Position numbers and translations under genes: made by a program. Below, piece by piece: positions 6,301 through 8,216 of a stretch of 8,216 nt of DNA. How positions within the stretch are numbered: the stretch's first letter is position 1; the number at the start of each line of letters is the position of its first letter. The notes under the pieces are model-generated. The model was not told the DNA's origin and ran no database searches. It was given only the letters and a program-made list of their open reading frames with translations. Source of the stretch: an uncultured Saprospiraceae bacterium (GTDB lineage Bacteria; Bacteroidota; Bacteroidia; Chitinophagales; Saprospiraceae); assembly GCA_937930625.1 (NCBI GenBank), contig CALHBW010000133.1:1-8216 (forward strand), written 5' to 3'.

Positions 6301-8216
6301 ACGGTATTGGTCGCACTTACTCCGTTAATTGCATTGATATTGATTTGTTCGGTATATGTGCCGTCATTCACCAAAAATTCAACCGGACCGAGTACGCCAC
6401 CTTTGTTGAGTGCATTGGCAGCTTGCTCAAAAGTTTCAAAATCTGCCGTATTTCCCCCCAAGCTATACACGCCGGAAAGCCCTGCAAAGAGGTCATCCAC
6501 GATAGTAGTATCATTAGCAGGAATGGCATCGGGCAAGCCATTTGGAATGAGCGTATAAGCAATTATTTCGTGCGGAATACCCACCAAGAAAGTAAAATCT
6601 CCTACCAAAACAGTATCGCGTTCACCGGGCAGGAGTTCGCCTTCCCAGTTGACACCGTTTTGGATATTATCATTGACAAACCAAGCAATATTTACATTAT
6701 AAATAGTATCAATACCATTATTTCTTAATAATACAAATACATCTTGGTCTTGTGCAGGGAAAGGAACAGCTTCCGAAGGAGAGACGATGCCCTCAATACT
6801 CGCGTCATTATTGGTAGCAGGGGCAAATTCGTCTGCACCAATATCGGGCGTAGTCGCACTACGCGGCTCTCCGTCAATATCGTCGGTAACTGCTGCGATA
6901 GGTGTACCTGTGTTGTTCAAATCAGAATCCTGAACGTGCAAATCGCTAGTCGATACATACAGCGGATCGAGAGAAATAGAGTTGGCATCATGCCCGGAAG
7001 CCGCTTGCCATGCTGCTAAATTGCTGACATTACTATTGCTCCAAGCACCTAAATTTGTGCCTGTTGCGTATAAGTCATTATAGTCAGAAGATATGACATT
7101 GCTACTTGAATTATTGTAGAAAGCATAACCACCACCTGTATTGGCAAAGACATTATTTTGGAGATTAATATTGCCGCCGGACAGCAGGTAAATCCCTCGC
7201 GCCGAAGTACTTGTAGCGGTAATGTGGATATTATTATGGTAAATATTTGTATAAAAACTATTATCAGAAATTATACCGTATAAAGTAGTACCGTCATTAC
7301 CAACTTGAATAAAATTATTGGCAATCAAATCAGGTGCGACAGCCGTAGCACTCATGGAAAGCAGATAAATCCCGTCGCCGCGTGGCAATCCTGTAATAGT
7401 ATTGTGCGTGACCGTATTGCCGCCTCGACCATTGTACAACCAAATGCCTTCGTAGCTGCTAGTCGTTTCATTCGTTGTGATTTGATTATGAGTAATTGTG
7501 CTGCCCGAAAGGTATCTTTGATAGACGGCATTAATGTATTGATGTTCAAATATATTATCGGAAATCACCGTAGCAATTTGTGGATTGCTTGTGCTGCCGT
7601 TTTCGAGATACAAACCATAACTTCCTTGTTGGAAATGATTATTGAGGAATGAATTATTGTGATTCGGAATACTTCCGTTAGCATATACGATGGCATAATT
7701 GACGCTTGAAGTATTGACATCCCGGCTTATCATTTGATTATTGGCAAATACATTATTATCCGCGCCATTCAGTAATTCAATCACCCGTTCAAAGGATGTA
7801 TTTCCGGAAGATTGAAGGGTCATCTGCTCAAAACGCAACCAATCCGCAGCATCTAATCTAATCACATAATTATTGGCAGAAGCAGGTGCAGTATAAGTCA
7901 AAATCACTTGCGTATTATTGCCTGTTTCCGAACGGAAAGTCACCGTATTATCGGCATTTGCGCCTATGATTTCATTTATCGTGATTTGCTCATTATAGGT
8001 TCCCGGACGTACTTCAAAGATAACTTCACCAACAACTCCGCCTCTGTGCAATGCCGTCACAGCTTCTGTAAAGTTCTGATAATCAGGCGATGTGCCACCT
8101 ATGGTATAGACACCCGACAATGCCGCGTAGAGTTCGGTGAGTTGGAGGGTATCGTTGAAAGTTTCGGTATCTGTAACACCGTTTGGATTACTTGACCATA
8201 CGGTGATGCTGTACAT
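1..8216 (-). CDS. Giant multidomain surface/secreted protein, internal fragment (open at both ends)
   Basis: The minus-strand frame with codons beginning on the plus strand at positions divisible by three (8214-8216 down to 3-5) was translated by hand. It gives exactly 2738 residues without a stop. Domains in order: linker tail (1-32), beta-helix (33-464), CARDB-like spacer (465-579), beta-helix (580-999), CARDB-like spacer (1000-1112), three Ig/PKD-like domains (1113-1330), FN3 (1331-1427), eight CARDB domains (1428-2436), PPC-like (2437-2543), IPT/TIG-like (2544-2636) and a partial C-terminal module (2637-2738). The Met codon at 8214-8216 is not a credible start: it lies inside a linker that is repeated before the second beta-helix, so the protein extends upstream. 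Only 11 cysteines occur, six of them paired in the Ig-like domains. All domains are types found outside the cytoplasm, so export is inferred, possibly by a type IX system if the host is a Bacteroidota. No signal peptide, sorting domain or catalytic site is visible. An adhesive or structural role is inference. Confidence 0.95.
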   Translation of the reverse strand, partial: MYSITVWSSNPNGVTDTETFNDTLQLTELYAALSGVYTIGGTSPDYQNFTEAVTALHRGGVVGEVIFEVRPGTYNEQITINEIIGANADNTVTFRSETGNNTQVILTYTAPASANNYVIRLDAADWLRFEQMTLQSSGNTSFERVIELLNGADNNVFANNQMISRDVNTSSVNYAIVYANGSIPNHNNSFLNNHFQQGSYGLYLENGSTSNPQIATVISDNIFEHQYINAVYQRYLSGSTITHNQITTNETTSSYEGIWLYNGRGGNTVTHNTITGLPRGDGIYLLSMSATAVAPDLIANNFIQVGNDGTTLYGIISDNSFYTNIYHNNIHITATSTSARGIYLLSGGNINLQNNVFANTGGGYAFYNNSSSNVISSDYNDLYATGTNLGAWSNSNVSNLAAWQAASGHDANSISLDPLYVSTSDLHVQDSDLNNTGTPIAAVTDDIDGEPRSATTPDIGADEFAPATNNDASIEGIVSPSEAVPFPAQDQDVFVLLRNNGIDTIYNVNIAWFVNDNIQNGVNWEGELLPGERDTVLVGDFTFLVGIPHEIIAYTLIPNGLPDAIPANDTTIVDDLFAGLSGVYSLGGNTADFETFEQAANALNKGGVLGPVEFLVNDGTYTEQININAINGVSATNTVLFQSASGNNTSATIRHGSPHIVELFGSDYVTFQNLTFEYTSSFSNHIIQLENGANNNQFLNNNFTTTSTSVSPTYIHSSASSIDNNTLIEGNTFTGMGYGVRMFGTSSTNLESGTIIRDNIFTNQYFEGIYLQHQDAPEIIANVLNTESGSSSYRGIYARDTDNGLRIENNQVYAHAGTGIYLYRCDGAPADHVRVVNNFARVGGTSTAYGIYTYFGDYTDIYHNNISLTNTATASRAMYSYFGANKNTVNNVFANFGGGYALYSTSSGFAALDYNDLYTTGTLVGNWNDNDASTLTNWRQLSGRDMHSVSLDPLFVSDNDLHVTQTGLDAVGIFLPQVTLDIDGEIRNTDMPDIGADEFSTLAEDLGILAVLNPVTDCGLPQNDSLVVTIRNYGTQAQSNFDVAFQIGSNTPVTETVNQTVHADNTLDYVFNTPINFPADSIYQFTIYTALTGDGQVQNDTLNMQVIGYPEQVPMIVTPSQTICEGEGTTLEASGEGTFRWNGTFTSSQFYVTPSQTTTYTVVNTNENGCTQSAEIEITVLPQPAAATISVANGEDRLICNGDSIELVSSLSDNIVWSTGDSTQSIIASTEGYYSVDRYDPVTGCSSRSNRIYVDVYAEPYLYVNGFTSVCENDATTLSVFNGNSYQWSTGETTQSIVVMPTETTVYSVTMTNNAGCMEVDSVEMTLVPSEPPGMVSNMLPADGTVNLSVPVNFSWLPATGASDYDIYIWPVGTSRPSFPARSNFNGINFSYSNLTYGTTYNWQVVSENSCFNTDGPIQTFMVKDPSNLIVENIEMLAMPFSGQTVGVSWEVNNIGIGATGTNSNWEDAIYLSVDSTLGNSDILMRRVDNTSALFPGESYFNFATIDLPEGAVGPYYILVRANRSQSEVESDYDDNVTAIFIDVALSPPPDLQVTNILPPGITGFAFSGETIPITYTVTNEGTGLTPSPNWRDRIFWSEESVYNPTNLNFLRNINPSSGILQPGESYTITTNVDLPENYSGVVYIYIVTDFFDAVFEHVDEDNNFTRSQPLDILLTPPPDLEVISSTITPTLTTQQNILVQYTTTNDGGSPTPSGFWRDSLFLSATMELDSNAIFINTRSHNNIMDITELEYSNLNTTIPNISAGTYYLIIKTDVTDNIYEGDNEGNNTHVHPNPLTILNPDLEVVTATTPSTTVQTGASITVDWEVRNTDAGSIASTQRTDKIYMSADMVLDTNQAIVVAEVSWNTPMNPDDVVSLSTTADLPVSFVEGTHYLHILTDADEAIHEADETDNSRLITLQINVAPWGDLVVDDIATLPDSLEAGTPFPFNFTIKNNGITDADDNIWNDKIYVSISGTWHPDSVTLVGENTRFQPLEKDSTYTVNTEITYPMLSLLVPGLDSFSYAYVYVYTDGDNDIFEYNSENNNILRSDTIHVTCPPPVDLDVLNATTTMPDTVQEGDIFTFGWDVQNLGSTTANWNYELWYDALYLSTDMVYDEDDIFVYDWTESGPLDNNEIYDDYQEFTIPNGNYDSYYLLLVADHTDLTNDDDFENNVYVIQNTGGNNQIVIESSPKPDLEITAFTAPPSGIAGQPISLIWTVQNNGDAPVEIPFTEQFRLTTNADGAGGFTLGQSTYMDGLPVGGSYTDTLELDLPINASGNYFLVMFTEATNQIFETDEGEENNMTSVFTTVTPQIPSDLVVTDVSVAAGTSVFVDEDLSFEYTIKNIGTNPAEGVRKDIIYLSSDAVFDANDPVLTTIHNNETVLPFQELTKSVSVMVPGITPGDYFVIVNTDGFNNILETEEENNTAPSVNQVAVTLPELVIGTSENTTLTDNVDKYYSIEVPDSLAGETLIITLESDGAVGNNELYLKYGETPTLSNADFFFEIPFSTYQELIVESLEAGTYYLLVTGEVQPGNQQNITLLPEILPFEIRSVDAQQGGNTGNVTIRIDGAKLEPNMEARLEGSINVAASQTYFINSTRIFATFDLAGADLGMYNVVVDKGMEDATLVDGFEVVVGSFGNSEDAGSNSDGFSCSLSFNDGVGNFLDQELDYPSAVRRNRTVEINIYFQNDGNIDIPVPTRFLLSVSGHPVSATVAGLDDEAQELFIEFEEDGGPPGILR
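309..587 (-). other. IPT/TIG-like beta-sandwich
   Basis: Residues 2544-2636. EILPFEIRSVDAQQGG, then GNVTIRIDGAKLEPN (2561-2575), STRIFATFDLAG (2596-2607), LGMYNVVVDKG (2610-2620) and ATLVDGFEVV (2624-2633). The order G-x-V-T-I-x-G, a strand ending in T-x-x-x-A-x-F, G-x-Y-x-V-x-V and a final x-x-D-x-F-x-V follows the IPT/TIG Ig-like fold. It probably acts as another rigid spacer between PPC and the last visible module. Confidence 0.65.
588..908 (-). other. Pre-peptidase C-terminal (PPC)-like domain
   Basis: Residues 2437-2543. It has the PPC pattern: a polar strand, then DKYYSIEVP (2454-2462), GETLIITLES (2467-2476), NNELYLKYGETPT (2482-2494; canonical members have D-A-D-L-Y at this place) and the closing AGTYYLLVTG (2519-2528). 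PPC domains are jelly-roll beta-sandwiches first described beside secreted peptidases, and they also occur in non-enzymatic surface proteins. No peptidase domain is visible in this window. A domain that follows the CARDB array and precedes a TIG-like domain fits a multidomain surface protein. Confidence 0.75.
909..1274 (-). other. CARDB domain 8
   Basis: Residues 2315-2436. SDLVVTDVSVAAG, FEYTIKNIGTNP (2338-2349), GVRKDIIYLSSDAVFDAND (2352-2370), VPGITPGDYFVIVNTD (2396-2411) and LETEEENN (2417-2424). The final strand VNQVAVTL leads straight into the PPC-like domain with no linker. Confidence 0.8.
1275..1640 (-). other. CARDB domain 7 (degenerate central strand)
   Basis: Residues 2193-2314. 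PDLEITAFTAPPSGIAG, LIWTVQNNG (2214-2222), GNYFLVMFTEATN (2277-2289) and FETDEGEENN (2292-2301) are regular. The W/R-x-D-x-IYLS strand is replaced by FTEQFRLTTN (2230-2239), and the acidic loop after it by a Gly-rich one (DGAGG, 2241-2245). It is therefore the least typical unit of the array. Confidence 0.75.
1641..2042 (-). other. CARDB domain 6
   Basis: Residues 2059-2192. PVDLDVLNATTTMPD, FTFGWDVQNLG (2081-2091), ELWYDALYLSTDMVYDEDD (2100-2118), a loop rich in Asp, Asn and Tyr (2129-2141), SYYLLLVADHTDL (2151-2163) and NDDDFENN (2165-2172). It is the most acidic unit, with Asp/Glu clusters in two loops. That would suit metal (possibly calcium) binding, but no defined EF-type site is visible. 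Confidence 0.78.
2043..2441 (-). other. CARDB domain 5
   Basis: Residues 1926-2058. GDLVVDDIATLPDSLEAG, FNFTIKNNG (1948-1956), IWNDKIYVSISGTW (1964-1977), SYAYVYVYTDGDND (2022-2035) and FEYNSENNN (2037-2045). A longer loop (about 2006-2021, with PMLSLLVPGLDS) precedes the penultimate strand, so this unit is longer than most. C2056 lies in the linker to the next unit and has no obvious partner. Confidence 0.78.
2442..2816 (-). other. CARDB domain 4
   Basis: Residues 1801-1925. PDLEVVTATTPST, VDWEVRNTDAG (1823-1833), QRTDKIYMSADMVLD (1839-1853), MNPDDVVSL (1869-1877), GTHYLHILTD (1890-1899) and HEADETDN (1905-1912). The end carries DN rather than NN but keeps the acidic cluster. Confidence 0.8.
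2817..3185 (-). other. CARDB domain 3
   Basis: Residues 1678-1800. PPDLEVISSTITP, LVQYTTTNDGG (1699-1709), FWRDSLFLSATMELD (1716-1730), GTYYLIIKTD (1765-1774) and YEGDNEGNN (1780-1788). In place of the usual L-x-PG turn there is a NISAGTYY run, so the turn merges with the last strand pair. Confidence 0.8.
3186..3572 (-). other. CARDB domain 2
   Basis: Residues 1549-1677. PPDLQVTNILPPG, then ITYTVTNEGTG (1574-1584), NWRDRIFWSEES (1590-1601), LQPGESYTI (1621-1629), GVVYIYIVTD (1641-1650) and FEHVDEDNN (1656-1664). The PPPDL boundary on each side matches its neighbours. Confidence 0.82.
3573..3935 (-). other. CARDB domain 1
   Basis: Residues 1428-1548. NLIVENIEMLAMP opens it, with FSGQTVGVSWEVNNIG (1441-1456), NWEDAIYLSVDSTLG (1465-1479), LFPGESY (1494-1500), GPYYILVRAN (1514-1523) and an acidic end VESDYDDN (1529-1536). 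All expected landmarks are present, and the domain follows directly on FN3. Confidence 0.8.
3936..4226 (-). other. Fibronectin type III-like domain
   Basis: Residues 1331-1427. The pattern is MLPADGTVNLSVPVNFSW with core Trp W1356, then ATGASDYDIYIWP (1359-1371; the tyrosine-bearing C strand), NLTYGTTYNWQVV (1394-1406; the L-x-x-x-TxYxWxV core of an FN3 domain) and a last strand IQTFMVKDP (1418-1426). The segment PADGTVNLSVP resembles FN3 domains found beside carbohydrate-active or adhesive domains in Bacteroidota. C1411 is unpaired. The domain separates the Ig-like group from the CARDB array. Confidence 0.8.
4227..4439 (-). other. Ig/PKD-like domain 3 with a Cys pair
   Basis: Residues 1260-1330. 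SVCENDATTLSV (1269-1280) is followed by QWSTGETTQSIVV (1287-1299; W1288), TTVYSVTMTN (1304-1313) and AGC (1315-1317). C1271 and C1317 are 46 residues apart. It follows Ig-like domain 2 without a linker and is followed by a proline-rich joint (SEPPG, 1330-1334) into the FN3 domain. Confidence 0.78.
4440..4664 (-). other. Ig/PKD-like domain 2 with a Cys pair
   Basis: Residues 1185-1259. LICNGDSIELVSS (1198-1210) is followed by W1217 in VWSTGDSTQSI, a GYYSV strand (1232-1236) and GCSSRSN (1244-1250). C1200 and C1245 are 45 residues apart. The WSTG-x-[ST]-TQSI core is shared almost exactly with the next domain, pointing to tandem duplication of the pair. Confidence 0.78.
4665..4880 (-). other. 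Ig/PKD-like domain 1 with a Cys pair
   Basis: Residues 1113-1184. It reads PSQTICEGEGTTLEASG, then a core Trp (W1141), a VTPSQTTTYTV strand (1152-1162) and a closing NENGC (1166-1170). C1124 and C1170 lie 46 residues apart. This is the PKD/SprB-like Ig fold common in Bacteroidota secreted proteins, where the first Cys follows strand A and the last sits in the G-C turn before the final strand. A disulfide between the two is likely if the protein is exported. Confidence 0.75.
4881..5219 (-). other. CARDB-like beta-sandwich after the second beta-helix
   Basis: Residues 1000-1112. The strand EDLGILAVLNP is followed by TDCGLPQNDSLVVTIRNYG (1017-1034), a form often seen in large Bacteroidota surface proteins, then FDVAFQIG (1041-1048), an alternating T/V segment (1051-1061), FPADSIYQFTIYTAL (1077-1091) and NDTLNMQV (1099-1106). 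The N-x-G turn after a VxxxRN strand is the CARDB hallmark. It sits where the spacer before a further beta-helix would be expected. Instead it leads into the Ig-like domains and so marks the end of the helix-repeat part of the protein. C1018 has no clear partner in this domain. Confidence 0.65.
5220..6479 (-). other. Right-handed parallel beta-helix module 2, DIGADEF-terminated
   Basis: Residues 580-999, a second copy of the module at 6825-8120. Equivalent landmarks are LSGVYSLGG (580-588), an F-x-x-A-x-x-AL cap with NDGTYTEQINI (617-627), NN-rich turns such as NNNQFLNNNF (694-703), DYNDLY (913-918), SLDPLF (950-955), DIDGE (981-985) and DIGADEF (993-999). Over the last 110 or so residues the two modules are slightly more than half identical by my own eye count. 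The middle turns are much more diverged. The LSGVY-to-LSGVY spacing between modules is 547 residues, 1641 bases. Helix 2 has one cysteine (825). No active site can be assigned. Confidence 0.85.
5224..5240. repeat. 17-bp direct repeat, copy A
   Basis: The 17 bases tcgtctgcaccaatatc are identical to those at 6829-6845. They encode part of the DIGADEF end of beta-helix module 2. The copies lie 1605 bases apart and in the same reading frame. They are the best-conserved stretch I noticed between the two modules at the DNA level. Confidence 0.85.
6480..6824 (-). other. CARDB-like beta-sandwich spacer between the two beta-helices
   Basis: Residues 465-579, about 115 long. It starts with a PxxNNDASIEGI strand and carries the CARDB/APHP-like core VFVLLRNNG (493-501), then IAWFVND (510-516), a LLPGERDTV turn (528-536) and a final AYTLIPNG strand. 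This follows the CARDB scheme of an N-x-G turn, a PG turn and a last strand with a D-rich end. It lacks the acidic E-x-D-x-x-NN ending of the later CARDB array, so it belongs to a different subgroup. It connects DIGADEF of helix 1 directly to LSGVY of helix 2, which makes the repeating unit spacer plus helix. Confidence 0.65.
6825..8120 (-). other. Right-handed parallel beta-helix module 1, DIGADEF-terminated
   Basis: Residues 33-464. The module opens with LSGVYTIGG and a capping segment (residues 45-80) with the pectate-lyase-like pattern of an aromatic-F-x-x-A-x-x-A-L helix, then PGTYNEQITI. Short turns follow, rich in NN, GIYL and NNxF (for example NNVFANN 154-160, GIYLL 282-286, GIYLL 341-345). 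This is the asparagine-ladder pattern of NosD/PbH1-type beta-helices. It closes with DYNDLY (378-383), SLDPLY (415-420), DIDGE (446-450) and DIGADEF (458-464), a tail common in Bacteroidota beta-helix proteins. Family members bind or cleave polysaccharides. I see no catalytic residues that can be assigned, so glycan binding or a structural role is only a possibility. It pairs with module 2 at 5220-6479. Confidence 0.85.
6829..6845. repeat. 17-bp direct repeat, copy B
   Basis: This is the exact copy of the segment at 5224-5240, encoding part of the DIGADEF end of beta-helix module 1. Identity breaks on both flanks (t against c before it, g against a after it). Confidence 0.85.
8121..8216 (-). 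other. Tail of a CARDB-like linker (partial, N-terminal edge)
   Basis: Residues 1-32 end in NDTLQLTELYAA just before the LSGVY that opens beta-helix 1. The same arrangement recurs before beta-helix 2, where residues 553-579 carry AYTLIPNG and NDTTIVDDLFAG before a second LSGVY. The shared NPNG/IPNG turn and the NDT-[LT] strand show this is the last part of a CARDB-like beta-sandwich whose beginning lies off the right edge. This is also the reason for not taking the edge Met as the start codon. Confidence 0.7.

Noticed and set aside
6240..6728. Plus-strand ORF of 162 codons, the longest on that strand
   Set aside because: It lies antisense to beta-helix module 2 and the spacer before helix 2, which are clearly homologous to the other copy in the minus frame. 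Its translation shows no domain pattern. It is a shadow of Asn/Thr-rich coding sequence.
5540..7760. Recurring attatt/ttattg strings that look like AT microsatellites
   Set aside because: They are the reverse complement of Asn-Asn codons in the beta-helix turns, irregular in spacing and always in the coding frame. They are not a simple-sequence repeat or a regulatory array.
8214..8216. Met codon at the right edge as the start of the gene
   Set aside because: The residues after it match the end of the spacer before the second beta-helix, there is no signal peptide-like stretch, and the upstream ribosome binding region is not visible. It is an internal Met or a chance edge.
1..8216. CRISPR array, tRNA or rRNA gene, insertion sequence, promoter or terminator
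   Set aside because: The only repeats are protein-level domain repeats of about 70, 120-134 and 547 residues with diverged DNA. No short identical repeats with unique spacers, no RNA-gene cores, no terminal inverted repeats and no non-coding gap were seen.

Overview
The whole window is the inside of one giant protein-coding gene on the minus strand. Reading from base 8216 down to base 3, a single frame stays open for 2738 codons. There is no stop, no frameshift and no non-coding gap, and the frame runs off both ends of the window. The apparent ORFs on the plus strand and in other minus frames are shadows of this frame. Residue numbers below count the codon at 8214-8216 as residue 1.

The source is most likely a member of the Bacteroidota, perhaps of the Saprospira/Cytophaga type. 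The evidence is the protein itself. It combines parallel beta-helix modules ending in DIGADEF, Ig/PKD-like domains with a paired-cysteine pattern and a W-S-T-G core, an FN3 domain, and a long CARDB array. This combination is typical of large secreted or surface proteins of that phylum. The DNA is moderately AT-leaning, and the protein is rich in Asn, Asp and Thr and poor in Cys and Lys. The lineage is inferred from style, not from a marker gene.

Layout from N- to C-terminal, which is right to left on the plus strand: (1) the tail of a CARDB-like linker at the right edge; (2) beta-helix module 1 ending in DIGADEF; (3) a CARDB-like spacer; (4) beta-helix module 2 ending in DIGADEF; (5) a second CARDB-like spacer; (6) three Ig/PKD-like domains, each with one Cys pair; (7) an FN3-like domain; (8) eight tandem CARDB domains; (9) a pre-peptidase C-terminal (PPC)-like domain; (10) an IPT/TIG-like domain; (11) the start of a further beta-rich module cut off by the left edge.

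Every recognised part is an extracellular beta-sandwich or beta-solenoid. The simplest reading is a very long rod or fibre at or outside the cell surface, with beta-helix modules (possible glycan-binding or adhesive units) towards the N-terminal part and an Ig/CARDB stalk after them. No catalytic domain can be identified. The signal peptide, true start, C-terminal sorting or effector domain, promoter and terminator all lie outside the window, so the biological role stays open.
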